A stretch of 62,031 nt of DNA, taken from contig JAWKRR010000046.1 of NCBI GenBank assembly GCA_041389525.1, forward strand, positions 1-62,031. Reading direction: 5' to 3'. Under the pieces are notes generated by a model. It was given only the letters and a program-made list of their open reading frames with translations, was not told the origin of the DNA and searched no databases. The position numbers and the translations under genes were made by a program. The DNA comes from JACKFB01 sp041389525. GTDB lineage: Bacteria; Myxococcota_A; UBA9042; PHBI01; JACKFB01. Below are positions 47,295-57,393 of the stretch, piece by piece (position 1 is the first letter of the stretch; each line of letters opens with the position of its first letter).

Positions 47295-49936
47295 GCCGCG
47301 CCCGCGGGCCCGTCGCCGCCTGCGTTCTCGCGATGAGCGCGCTGGCGTTCGCAGCGTGCGGCGGGGCTGGCGGCGCGAGCGACGCCTCGGACGCTGGCGG
47401 CGACGCGCTCTCCGACGCGCCGTCCGACACGGATGACGCGACGGACGCGCTCGCCGACGTCGCCGGGCCCACCTGCCCACCCCCGCCGGCCGCCCCCGGC
47501 ACCGTGCGCGCGCGAACCCTCGGCGACTGCGCCGCCGACCGCCCCGCGGGCCTGCTCGCGGCGGGGCTCCCCGGCGACCTCGTCCTCGAAAACGACCGCG
47601 CGCGCTTCGTCGTCCGCGCCCGCGACGAAGGGTTCGTGATGCTCGGCATGCGCGGCGGCAGCCTGGTGGACGCCGTGCGAATCGGCGCCGACGGCCAGCA
47701 GATCGGCGAGGACGGCCTGCGCGAGCTCACGGCGGCCTCGGACTTCTGGCTCCTGGACCCCGAGACCGTCGTCGTCGAGACCGACGGCGACAGCGGCGAG
47801 GCCCGGGTCGTCGCCGAGGGCCCGCTGACCCCCTTCGTCACGGTATTGCAGGTCCTGCCCTTCGAGGAGCCCCTGGTCCGCGTCCGCCAGACCTACATCC
47901 TGCGCCCCGACAGCGCGGTGCTGGAGATTCGGACCCGCTTCACGGCCCTGCCCGGCTCGGGGACCATCGCCGCGCCCCTGATGGACCTGATGTTCTGGGG
48001 CGGCGACTCGGCGTCCTGGCTGCCGGCCAACGCGGGCTTCGACCTGTCGGCCAGCGGCAACATCCCCATCATCGCGTTCACCTCGCCCCGCGGCGACACC
48101 CGCGTCCCGGCGGCCGCGTTCGCCTCGGCAGCACCCCGGGTCTTGCTCGCCGTCGGCCCGGTGCTGGCCATGAACTACGAGGCGATCCCCATGCCCGGCG
48201 GCGAGGGCGAGGTGTCCCGCTACCTGGCCGTGGGCGGCGAGGGCGGCGCCCAGGACCTCGCCGGGGCCCTCGCGGCGGCGGGCGCGGCACTCGGTGAGGC
48301 GTCGATTCGCGTGGTGGGAGCAGTGGAATTGGCGTTTTCGGGCGTCGAGGTCGTCGCGCTGAACGCCGCCGGCCGCGAGCTTGCCCGCTGCGCGGTCGGC
48401 AGCGACGCGCGATTCGACTGCCCGGTCCCCGCGGCGGCGACGACCCTGGCGGCCGGCTCGCGCGGCGACGGTCACGGCGGCGCAGCCGACAACGGCCCCC
48501 TGGCCCTGGACGCGGCGCACACGGCGGCGGTGGTGGAAGGCCAGCCCGTCACGCTCACGGCCGTCCCCCCGGCGCGCGTGCGCCTCCGAGCCAGCGACGG
48601 CGAGGCGCAGCCCCTGCCCTTCCGCGCGGTCTTCCTGGCCGCCGACGCCTCCGGGCGCCCAGCCCGCAACAGCGCGGACACCGCCGGCGACGCGGAGTTC
48701 GCGGTCCCCGCCGGCACCTGGCGCGTCGTCGTCACCAGCGGCCCCGAGCGCGACCTGCACGACGAGACCATCACCGTCGCGGCCGGCCAGACCCTGGACC
48801 TGACCGCGGTCCTGCCGCGGGTCGTCGACACCGACGGCTACGTGGCGGCCGACCTGCACCTGCACAGCGAGAACTCCACCGACAGCCGCGTGCCCTACGA
48901 GCGCCGGCTGGTCGAGGTGGTCGCCGAGGGCCTGGAATACCTCGTCAGCACCGAGCACGACTTCGTCTCCGACCCGGCTCCGTGGTTGGCCCGGGCCGGC
49001 CTGGGCGACCGCCTCGTCGTCCGCGCCGGGGTCGAGTCCAGCACGATGCGCCTGGGCCACTACAACATCTGGCCGCTACAGCCCGACCCCGAGCGGGCCG
49101 GCATGGGCGCGCCGAACTGGTACGAGGACGACCTGGACGCCTGGCTGGACCGCGTCCACGCCCTGGTGCCCGAGGGCGTGGTGCAGTGCAACCACCCCCG
49201 CTTCAACGGCGGGTACGCAGCATTTTTCGAAGTGACCGAGCTGGACGACGGCATCACGCCGGCGCGATATCGCTGCGACGCGGTAGAGCTCATCAACGGC
49301 ATCGCGAATAAGCAGACCGCGCAGGTGCTGGCGGACTGGCTGGCCCTGGACGACGCGGGCGTCCGCCTGACCGCGACGGGGGCCAGCGACACCCACGAGA
49401 CCCGCGACTTCGTGGGCGGCGCGCGGACCCTGGTGCGCGTAGGCTTCGGCCCGCAGGGGCTGCCCCTGGACCGCCCGGGCCAGTTCAGCGGCCCCGACGT
49501 CGAGGCCGCCCTGCGCGCGGGCCGGGCCGTCGCCAGCGCCGGGCCCATGCTCGACGTGCAGGTCGAGGCGTTCAACGGCCGCCTCGCCACCGTCGGAGAG
49601 ACCCTGACGGATCCTGGTAAATCCGTGGTCGTCCGCGTGCGGCTCGAAGCCCCAGCCTGGATGAACCTGGACACCCTGGTCCTGCACATCGACGGCGAGG
49701 TCGTGCGCGAGCAGTCGGTGAAAGACGCCCCCCTCACCGGCCGAACCCGCCGCGTCGAGTGGGAACACCCGCTCGAGATCGGCGGCTCAGACCACCGCGT
49801 GACCGTCTGGCACCGCGGCGGCCCGCCGACACCGCCCGCGACCCTCTGGCCGACCTGGGCCATCGCCAACCCCGTGCGTATCGACGGGGACGGCGACGGC
49901 GTGTGGAGGCCGGGCGCGATCTCGGGCGGGCGTTAG
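47291..49936 (+). CDS. PHP-domain lipoprotein (CehA/McbA-like)
   Basis: 881 residues; GTG at 47291 overlaps the gloA stop. Signal peptide with lipobox LAFAAC (Cys~20), Asp/Ala/Ser spacer (~22-55). Large beta-sandwich region (~60-510) without named domain, then a PHP hydrolase domain with DLHLHSENS (His523, His525), STEHDF (~557), GVESS (~583), QCNHPR (~635) and ASDTHE (~700), the metal-binding set of CehA-type esterases/phosphoesterases. C-terminal sandwich (~745-875). Probably a periplasmic or surface metal hydrolase; substrate unknown. Confidence 0.83.
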   Translation: MSRARGPVAACVLAMSALAFAACGGAGGASDASDAGGDALSDAPSDTDDATDALADVAGPTCPPPPAAPGTVRARTLGDCAADRPAGLLAAGLPGDLVLENDRARFVVRARDEGFVMLGMRGGSLVDAVRIGADGQQIGEDGLRELTAASDFWLLDPETVVVETDGDSGEARVVAEGPLTPFVTVLQVLPFEEPLVRVRQTYILRPDSAVLEIRTRFTALPGSGTIAAPLMDLMFWGGDSASWLPANAGFDLSASGNIPIIAFTSPRGDTRVPAAAFASAAPRVLLAVGPVLAMNYEAIPMPGGEGEVSRYLAVGGEGGAQDLAGALAAAGAALGEASIRVVGAVELAFSGVEVVALNAAGRELARCAVGSDARFDCPVPAAATTLAAGSRGDGHGGAADNGPLALDAAHTAAVVEGQPVTLTAVPPARVRLRASDGEAQPLPFRAVFLAADASGRPARNSADTAGDAEFAVPAGTWRVVVTSGPERDLHDETITVAAGQTLDLTAVLPRVVDTDGYVAADLHLHSENSTDSRVPYERRLVEVVAEGLEYLVSTEHDFVSDPAPWLARAGLGDRLVVRAGVESSTMRLGHYNIWPLQPDPERAGMGAPNWYEDDLDAWLDRVHALVPEGVVQCNHPRFNGGYAAFFEVTELDDGITPARYRCDAVELINGIANKQTAQVLADWLALDDAGVRLTATGASDTHETRDFVGGARTLVRVGFGPQGLPLDRPGQFSGPDVEAALRAGRAVASAGPMLDVQVEAFNGRLATVGETLTDPGKSVVVRVRLEAPAWMNLDTLVLHIDGEVVREQSVKDAPLTGRTRRVEWEHPLEIGGSDHRVTVWHRGGPPTPPATLWPTWAIANPVRIDGDGDGVWRPGAISGGR

Positions 49937-49938
49937 CG

Positions 49939-52900
49939 CTACGGCAGCACGAAGAGCGAGCCGCCGACGCCGTAGCGCTCGAGCGGGATGCCGCTGGCGT
50001 CGACCTCGAGGAAGGTGGAGAGGCCGCCGTTCTCGTAGGCCACGGGTAGACCGAGCGCCGCCGACGCCCGTGAGCTCGACGGTGATGACGCCAGCGACCG
50101 GGAAGATGCCGCTGGGGTCGGCCGGGTCGTCGCTGCCGGCCGGGATCGTCTTGGCGGGCGTGACCGCGGCGCCGTTGACCATGCTGATGAGGGCGACGGT
50201 CTCCGACGCGCCGGCGTCCGCGGCACCGTTGGCGTCGCCGTCCACGAAGACGCCGGTGCCGCCGGGGCCGGGCGTGAGGTTGGCGCCGATGACCAGGGTG
50301 ACGCGGTAGGCCTGCAGGTCGTCGAGGCCGTCGATGGTGTAGACGATGGTGCCGTTGGTCACGACGCCTTGGTCGCCGGAGGGCTGGACGTTGGGGATGC
50401 CCGAGGCCACGACCAGCGCGCCGCCGACGCCGTAGGCTTCGATGGGCGCGCCGGCGGCGTCGATCTCCAAGAAGGTGGAGGCGCCGCCGTTCTCGTAGGC
50501 CACGGGGTGCACGGTGCCTGCGCCGACGCCGGTGATGGTGACGGTGATCTGTCCGCCCACCGGGAAGATGCCGCTGGGGTTGGCCGGATCGTCGCTGCCG
50601 GCGGGGACGGTCTTGGCGGGGGTGACGGCGGCGCCCTGGACCATGCTGATGAGGGCGATGGACTCGGACGGTCCGGCGTCGGCGGCGCCGTTGGAGTCGC
50701 CGTCCACGAAGAGGGCCGTCCCGTCGCCCATCCACGTCAGGTTGTCCGCGACCACCAGGGTCACGCGGTAGGCCTGGGCGTCGTCGAGGTTGTCGATGGT
50801 GTAGGTGGCGCTGCCCTCGGGGAAGACGCCTTGGGGGTCGATGGGCTCGACGTTTGGCGGGGGTCCGGTGACGCTGACCGCGCCGCCGACGCCGTAGAGC
50901 TCGACGGGGACGCCGCTGCCGTCGACCTCGAGGAAGGTCGAGGCGCCCGCGTTGGTGTAGGCGACCGGGTAGACAGTGCCGACGCCGACGCCGGTGACCT
51001 CGATGGTGATTTGGCCGGCGAGGGGGAAGATGGCCGAGGGGTTCGCGGGATCGTCGGTGCCTGCGGGGATCGTCTTTGCGCCAGTCACCACCTGATTATT
51101 TACCATGGTAATGAGGGCGACGGTCTCCGAGGGGCCGGCGTCTGCGGCGCCGTTGGCGTCGCCGTCGATGAAGGTCGCGCTGCCGTCGCCGGCGGGCGTC
51201 AGGTTGGCGCCGACGACCAGCGTGACGCGGTATGCCTGCATGTCGTCGAGGCCGTCGATGGTGTAGCTGGCCACGCCCCCGACGGTCAGGCCCTGGGTGA
51301 GCAGCGGCTGCACGTGGGGCGGCCCCGCGCCGACGTGCAGCGCGCCGCCGACGCCGTAAAGCTCGGTGGGCATGCCCGCGCCGTCGACCTCGAGGAAGGT
51401 CGAGGCGCCGCCGTTCTCGTAGGCGACCGGGTAGATGGTGCCGACGCCAACGCCGGTCACGGTCACGGTGATCTGCCCGCTCGCAGGGAAGATGCCGCTG
51501 GGGCTGGCCGGGTCGTCGGTCCCGTCGGGCACGGTCTTGATGCCGGTGACGGCGCTCCCGTTGACCGCGGTGATGAGGGCGACCTTCTCCGAGCCGCCGG
51601 CGTCCGCCGCGCCATTGGCGTCGCCGTCGACGAAGGTCGCGGTCCCAGCGCCCGTGGACGTGAGGTTCGCGCCGACCACCAAGGTCACGCGGTAGGCCTG
51701 CGCGTCGGTCAGCCCGTCGATGGTGTAGGTGACCTCGTCGCCGACGAGGATTCCGGCGGCCGCGTGGGGCTGCACGTTCGGGGGGCCCGGGACGGCGACG
51801 CTCGTCACGGTGAGCAGGCCGCCGACTCCGTAGGGCTCGGTCGGCACGCCGCTGGCGTCGAGCTCGAGGAAGGTCGAGGCCCCCGCATTGGTGTAGGCCA
51901 CCGGGTAGACCGCGCCGGCTCCGACGCCGCTGACCGTGATGGTGATCTGGCCCGCGACGGGGAAGATGCCGCTCGGCTCGGCGGGGTCGTCGCTGCCCGC
52001 TGGGATGGTCTTGGCGGGCGTGACCGCCGCGCCGTTGACCATGCTGATGAGCGCGACGTTCTCAGACGCCCCCGCGTCGGCCGCGCCGTTGGCGTCGCCG
52101 TCCACGAAGGTCCCTGTGCCGCCTGTCCCGGCCACCAAGTTCGCCACGACCACCAGGGTCACACGGTACGCCTGGGCGTCGTCGAGGCCCGAGATCGTGT
52201 AGCTGGACGTCGCGCCCACCGCGATGGACTGCGCCGCCGCCGGCGCGACCACCGGGGCCTTCGCGCCGGCCTCGTTGACAGTCACCGCGCCGCCGACGCC
52301 GTAGGGCTCGACGGGGACGCCGCTGGCGTCGATCTCCAAGAAGGTCGAAGCGCCCGCGTTGGTGTAGGCGACCGGGTGCACGGTGCCGGCGTCGACGCCC
52401 GTGACGGTCAGGGTGATCTTGCCGTCGATCGCGAAGACGCCAAGGGGCTTGGAGGGGTCGTCGGTGCCGGCGGGTACGGTCTTCGCGCCCGGGACCGGGA
52501 TGCCGTTGAGCATCGTGATGAGGGCGACCGCCTCGGAGGCACCGGCGTCGGCGGCGCCGTTGTCGTCAGCGTCCACGAAGGTGGCCGTGCCGTCGCCCGC
52601 CGCGGTCAGATTGTCAGCCACCACCAGGGTGATTCGGTAGGCCTGGGCGTCGTCCAGCCCGTCGATGATGTAGTCGGCGGTGGCGCCCGCGTCGATGGTG
52701 CGCGCGGTCAGCGGGGTCACCTGCGGCGTGGCGACGACGGCCTCCGCGACGGTCAGCAGCCCGCCGATGCCGTAGAGCTCCGTCGGTGCGCCCGCGGAGT
52801 CCAGCTCGAGGAAGGTCGAGGCCCCGGCGTTCGTGTACGCGACCGGATAGACCGCGCCCGCGCCGACGCCCGTCACAGTCACGCTGAGCTGGCCGCCCAC

Positions 52901-53215
52901 TGGAAACACGCCGCTAGGGCTGGCCGGGTCGTCGCTGCCCGCGGGCACCGTCTTCGCGCCCGAGACCTCCGCGCCGTTGACCGCGGTGATCAGCGCGACG
53001 GCCTCCGAGGCCCCCGCGTCGGCCGCGCCGTTTGCGTCAGCGTCCACAAAGGTCCCGACGCCGCCGCCCGCGGTCGTGACGTTGCCCGCCACCACCAGCG
53101 TCACGCGGTAGGCCTGCGCGTCGTCCAGCCCGGACACCGTGTACGTCGCTGTCTCGCCTACCGAGACCGCCCACGCGCTGGCCGGCGTCACCTCCGGGCT
53201 GCTCACCGGCGTGGT
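49939..53215 (-). repeat. Seven tandem coding repeats, ~465 bp each
   Basis: Repeat units begin at the YT[IV]xxLDD segments; DNA identity between neighbours is high in the DANGAADAG and AGASTFLE parts. High similarity makes the region prone to recombination and to collapse in assembly. Confidence 0.85.
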
Positions 53216-53467
53216 GTCGGCCGTGACATCCCCGGCGTCCCCCGCATCGCCGCCGCCCCCGCCGCCGCCGGCGCAGGCTCCAAACAGCGCTAGAGAGCCG
53301 ATCAACAGAGCGGACCGAGCGAGTGCTTGGCCCCGTGGTGTATGGCAAGACGCGGCGAGGAGTCGTGCTGTAGCACGGCGACGAGGTGCAACGCCGCCAT
53401 GCGCCGCGCGGCCAAGCAGGCGCGACGGGAGGTCTGTGGATCGGCTCTTTGGGCTGGCACTCGCCAT
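49939..53467 (-). CDS. Lipoprotein made of seven ~155-residue repeats, frameshifted near its C-terminus
   Basis: Start uncertain: ATG 53467 gives a long N-region; the hydrophobic segment SALLIGSLALFGAC with lipobox Cys near 53275 marks the true signal peptide, and a TTG at 53305 is too close to it. After a Gly run and DAGDAGD spacer come seven repeats beginning with YTIxGLDDAQAYRVTLVV, then DxDANGAADAGxSExVALIT, AKTVPAGSDDPAxPSGIFPV, GQITVTVTGVGAG, and PVAYTNAGASTFLE; each looks like a calcium-binding beta-sandwich. In the seventh copy the frame is lost near 50048-50070 and the expected ending (LPVAYENGGLSTFLEV to the stop at 49939) lies in another frame; the unshifted frame runs to 49787 antisense to the PHP gene. 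Function: probable extended adhesin or scaffold. Confidence 0.78.
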
Positions 53468-53789
53468 AGCGATGGTAGTGAGTCTCACGGTTCGGCTCCT
53501 CGTCGGTCGGATTGGCAGACGACCGCCCGCCACCCCGAGCCACCTGACGGCGAGCCCGGACGCGTTCAGTCCATCCAGAGCGCACATGCGCGCCGCGCCG
53601 CTTCCCCGCAGGAGCTCACGCAAACGCACCCACACCACGACTCGCGGCGTTGTGAGGGAGCTACGCGACAGCCGCCCATCCGGATCGCCGCGCTGTGAGA
53701 TTCGCCCGCTGCGGCGCAACACAGAACGCGGGCTTGGCCAATACTACCCGCCACCGCAACGCAGCAACGGCGAGGACCCGAAGCGACCG
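53468..53789. other. Intergenic region, 322 nt
   Basis: Between two minus-strand lipoprotein genes. Open in several frames but with no signal peptide, ribosome site or family feature. Probably holds the promoter of the repeat lipoprotein and possibly its true 5' leader. No hairpin stood out. Confidence 0.4.
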
Positions 53790-54344
53790 CTACTGCGCGC
53801 CGACGTGCCAGCTGATGTCGGTGAAGTTCTTGAAGGGCTCGAGGACGCTGCCGGCGAATCCGGTGGCCGGCGACGGGAGCGGCCCCTCCCAGGCGAGCTT
53901 GCTGGTGATGGTCTGGCCGCCCGACTGAAACTCAAGCTCGAGACCGCCCTTCAGCACCTTGTCGACGTCATCGTAGCGGCCGAAGCGCAGCGTCACTTGG
54001 TCGATGGGGACCTTGACGCCGGTTGTGGCCTCGACGTCGCAGTGCTCCGCGTTCGGGTTGGCGGCCGTGTAGGCCTGGACGTCCTCGAACTTCTCGCCAT
54101 CCCACGTGATGGCGAACGCGACGTTGCAGGTCAGGCTGCCCTCGCGGAAGTTCATGTTGCCGGCGTACACGCGCGACCCGGCGGGCACGTCGCTCAGGGT
54201 GTCCGCGGCGGTGTCGGCCACCGCGTCGGGGACCACGAGCACGTCCGCGTCGGCCTCGTCGTCGCCGTCACCAGGGGTGCAGCCAGGCGCAGCCAGCGCG
54301 AGGGCAGCAGCCCCGGCGAAGATCAAGCGTGTCCAAGCCCTCAT
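53790..54344 (-). CDS. Small lipoprotein
   Basis: 184 residues; ATG 54344 has GAGGAGG upstream. The in-frame extension to 54536 lacks a ribosome site and is Arg-rich, so it is rejected. Lipobox ALAAPGC (Cys~21), acidic spacer with repeated DT/DA (~24-50), then a beta-rich domain (~52-184) with two Cys (CNVAFAITW, HCDVEATTG) likely to form a disulfide. No family recognised. Divergent from the haloperoxidase fusion. Confidence 0.8.
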   Translation of the reverse strand: MRAWTRLIFAGAAALALAAPGCTPGDGDDEADADVLVVPDAVADTAADTLSDVPAGSRVYAGNMNFREGSLTCNVAFAITWDGEKFEDVQAYTAANPNAEHCDVEATTGVKVPIDQVTLRFGRYDDVDKVLKGGLELEFQSGGQTITSKLAWEGPLPSPATGFAGSVLEPFKNFTDISWHVGAQ

Positions 54345-54562
54345 GCGCGCCTCCTCTCGTTTCGCGAATGCTCGCAGACCCCGTCGCGCTCGGCAACGGC
54401 TCGGCAGCAGAGCCGGGCAATCGGAGCCGGAGAACCGCCCCCCGGGCCGGACCTCGCGGCACCCGGGCCAGGGGCGGGCCTTCCCGCCGCCGGACCTGGA
54501 ATAGACCGTTGCTTTCAGGTAAAACGGCGCAATCAAGTCGCTGCCACCTGCCGGAGTACCTC

Positions 54563-57379
54563 ATGCGTTGCCACCTCAGCATGCCCGCCATCGCTGCGGC
54601 CTTCCTCATCGCCGCCTGCACCACCGATCCCAAGGGCGACGACCAGCCCAGCTGGTCGCTGGTCGCCAGCGATCTGCCGTCCGCGCTTCTGGCCGTCGGC
54701 GGCACCAGCGCGGACGACGTCTGGACCGTCGGCGCCGACAAGGGGCAGGGCCCGCTGGTGCTTCACTTCGACGGCAGCGCCTGGACCCAGGTCCCCACCG
54801 GCCAGCGCGGGTCGCTGTGGTGGGTCCACGCCTTCGGGCCGACCGAGGCCGTGTTCGGCGGCGCCAACGCCAACGTCTTGCTGTGGAAGGACGGCGCGTT
54901 CACCCGGCTGCCGACCCCCGGCCTCGGTCGCCACACCGTGTTCGGCCTCTGGGGCGAGTCAGCGAGCGACTTCTACGCCGTCGGCAGCACCGGGAGCGCC
55001 AACGGCTTCATCTGGCACTACGACGGCACCACCTTCCACGACCTACCGCTGCCCGACGACATCCCGGTGGTCGACGGCGACGCGCCCGGGCTTTTCAAGG
55101 TCTGGGGCGACGAGCAGGGCCACGTCTGGGCGGTCGGCGCGCGCGGGTTGGTGCTGAAGTCGACCGACGGCGCGGCCTTCGTGCGCGTGCCCACCGACAC
55201 GCAGGCGACGCTCTTCACGGTCGCCGGGCACCACGGGCGCTGCGTCATCGTGGGCGGCGGCGCTGAGGCCGTCGTCCTGGAGGAGACCGAGACCGGCTTC
55301 CGTCACGACGACCCCGCGGACCTTGGGCTCTTGCAGGGCGTGGCCTTCAACGACGCGGGCGTCGGTTACGCCAGCGGCGAGGGCGGCGCGTTGCTCGAGC
55401 GCACCGAGACCGGCTGGCAAGCCGTCGACACCGGCCTGACCGTGGCCGCGCAGTCGCTGCACGCGGTGTGGGTCGACCCGGCCGGTGGCGTCTGGTCGGT
55501 AGGCGGCAACGTGCTCAGCTCGCTGGACAGCGGCGTCATCGTGCGGCGCGGGGCCAACGCGATCGCCGCCCCCGTGGTGGCCCCCGTTCCCCCGGCGCCG
55601 ACCACCTGCCCCGCAGGCGAGGTCGCTCCGGCCCCCGGCAAGAGTGTCGCGCGCCGCTGGAACGAGCAGATCCTCAACGCGATCCGAAAGGACGTGCCGC
55701 GCCCCGGCGTGCACGCGCGCAACCTCTACCACCTGTCCGCGGCCATGTACGACGCGTGGGCGGCCTACGACGCGACCGCCAAGGGCGTCTTCGTCGACGA
55801 GAGCGCCACCAGCGCCGACATCGCCGCCGCCCGCGACGAGGCCATCAGCTACGCGGCCTACCGCGTGCTGATGCACCGCTACCAGCCCAAGCTCTCGGTC
55901 AGCGGCGCGCTGTCGCAGGACTGCTTCACCAAGTTCATGGGCGAGCTTGGCTACGACCCGAGCGACCAGTCGGCGGTCGGCAGCGCACCGCGCGCGCTGG
56001 GCAACCGCATCGCCGCGGCCGTCATCGCCGCCGCAGCCGACGACGGCGCCAACGAGGCCGCCAACTACGCCGACACCACCGGCTGGAAGTCGGTGAACCC
56101 GCCCCTGGTCGTCGAGGGCGGTAAGCTGACCGTCGTCGACCCCTCGATCTGGCAGCCCCTGAACATCGCCGAGGCCGAGACCCAGAACGGCATCCCGACC
56201 ACCAGCGGCGTGCAGCCCTACATCGGCTCGAACTGGAACGAGGTCACGCCCTTCGCCATGACCCGCGAGGCCGCCGGCGACCTCTTCCACGATCCCGGGC
56301 CATTCCCGCGCTTCGACGACCCCGAGATGAAGGACTGGGCCGTCGAGATGGTGGTCAAGCACAGCAAGTTGGACCCCGCCCTACCCGAAACCATCGATAT
56401 TTCGCCGGGCGCCTATGGCAACAACAGCCTGGGCAGCAACGACGGCGAAGGGCGGCCGCTCAACGAGGTGACTGGCAAGCCCTACGCGCCGAACGTCGTA
56501 CGCCTTGGCGATTTCGCCCGCGTCTTGGCCGAGTTCTGGGCCGACGGCCCGCACTCGGAGACCCCGCCCGGACACTGGAACACCCTGGCAAACACCACGG
56601 CGGACAGCCCCGGGTTCGAGCGCCACTTCGCCGGCCAGGGCGACGCGCTGTCGCCCCTGGAGTGGGACGTGAAGGTGTACCTCGCCGTCAACGGTGCGGT
56701 GCACGACGCCGCCATCGCCGCCTGGGGTGTCAAGCGTGTCTCGCAAGGACCGCGACCCATTACGCTGGTGCGATATATGGCCGGCCTGGGGCAGAGCTCG
56801 GACCCCACCCTGCCCCACTACCACGCCGACGGGTTGCCGCTGGTGCCCGGCGCCATTGAGCTCGTCACGGCCGAGAGCGCGGCGGACGGCCAGCGCCACG
56901 CCCACCTGCGCCGCAACATCGGCGAGATCGCGGTCTTCTCGTGGCGGGGCGAGCCGGGCGACCGGGCCAACGAAGAGGGCGGCGTCGGCTGGATTCGCGG
57001 CGTGGAGTGGCTGCCCTACCAGCGCCGCACCTTCGTGACGCCGGCGTTTCCCGGCTTCATCTCCGGCCACAGCACCTTCTCGCGAGCGGGCGCTGAGGTC
57101 CTGACCATGATCACGGGCAGCCCGTATTTCCCCGGCGGAATGGGCGAGTTCGTCGCGCCGAAGGGCGACTACCTCGTCTTTGAGGACGGGCCGAGCGAGG
57201 AGGTCCGCCTTCAGTGGGCGACGTACTACGACGCGGCCGACCAAGCGGGGCAGTCGCGCCTGTGGGGCGGCATCCACATCCGACCAGACGACTTCGTCGG
57301 CCGCGCGCTCGGCAGCCTAGTGGGCGCCGACGCGTTCGCGAAGGCCGTGACCTACTTCGAGGGCACCGCGGGTAATTGA
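54563..57379 (+). CDS. Beta-propeller fused to vanadium-haloperoxidase-like PAP2 domain, lipoprotein
   Basis: 938 residues; ATG 54563 follows GGAG. Lipobox FLIAAC (Cys~19). Residues ~25-330 are repeated blades with SADDVWTVGADKG, SASDFYAVGS, EQGHVWAVGARG and WSVGGN, as in YCF48/photosystem-stability type propellers. After a Pro-rich hinge (~335-355), residues ~360-930 form a vanadium-dependent haloperoxidase/PAP2-superfamily domain: ARNLYHLSAAMYDAWAAYD (~395), FPGFISGHSTFS (His836) and SRLWGGIHIRPDDF (His905, the vanadate or phospho-histidine position). Expected activity: halide oxidation with H2O2, or an acid phosphatase of the same fold. The fusion of the two modules in one lipoprotein is unusual. 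The open frame before 54563 is not coding. Confidence 0.85.
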   Translation: MRCHLSMPAIAAAFLIAACTTDPKGDDQPSWSLVASDLPSALLAVGGTSADDVWTVGADKGQGPLVLHFDGSAWTQVPTGQRGSLWWVHAFGPTEAVFGGANANVLLWKDGAFTRLPTPGLGRHTVFGLWGESASDFYAVGSTGSANGFIWHYDGTTFHDLPLPDDIPVVDGDAPGLFKVWGDEQGHVWAVGARGLVLKSTDGAAFVRVPTDTQATLFTVAGHHGRCVIVGGGAEAVVLEETETGFRHDDPADLGLLQGVAFNDAGVGYASGEGGALLERTETGWQAVDTGLTVAAQSLHAVWVDPAGGVWSVGGNVLSSLDSGVIVRRGANAIAAPVVAPVPPAPTTCPAGEVAPAPGKSVARRWNEQILNAIRKDVPRPGVHARNLYHLSAAMYDAWAAYDATAKGVFVDESATSADIAAARDEAISYAAYRVLMHRYQPKLSVSGALSQDCFTKFMGELGYDPSDQSAVGSAPRALGNRIAAAVIAAAADDGANEAANYADTTGWKSVNPPLVVEGGKLTVVDPSIWQPLNIAEAETQNGIPTTSGVQPYIGSNWNEVTPFAMTREAAGDLFHDPGPFPRFDDPEMKDWAVEMVVKHSKLDPALPETIDISPGAYGNNSLGSNDGEGRPLNEVTGKPYAPNVVRLGDFARVLAEFWADGPHSETPPGHWNTLANTTADSPGFERHFAGQGDALSPLEWDVKVYLAVNGAVHDAAIAAWGVKRVSQGPRPITLVRYMAGLGQSSDPTLPHYHADGLPLVPGAIELVTAESAADGQRHAHLRRNIGEIAVFSWRGEPGDRANEEGGVGWIRGVEWLPYQRRTFVTPAFPGFISGHSTFSRAGAEVLTMITGSPYFPGGMGEFVAPKGDYLVFEDGPSEEVRLQWATYYDAADQAGQSRLWGGIHIRPDDFVGRALGSLVGADAFAKAVTYFEGTAGN

Positions 57380-57393
57380 GGGGCCGGGGCACG

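Noticed and set aside
47117..49060. 647-residue minus-strand open frame
   Set aside because: Antisense to gloA and the PHP lipoprotein; no recognisable features.
49787..49938. C-terminal extension of the repeat lipoprotein
   Set aside because: It lies antisense over the PHP gene end and starts after an indel; the correct ending is in another frame, stopping at 49939.
50369..53293. 974-residue plus-strand open frame
   Set aside because: Antisense to the seven-repeat lipoprotein; its own repeats (DGDGDGDL-type and VGHRVDGA) only mirror the coding repeats.
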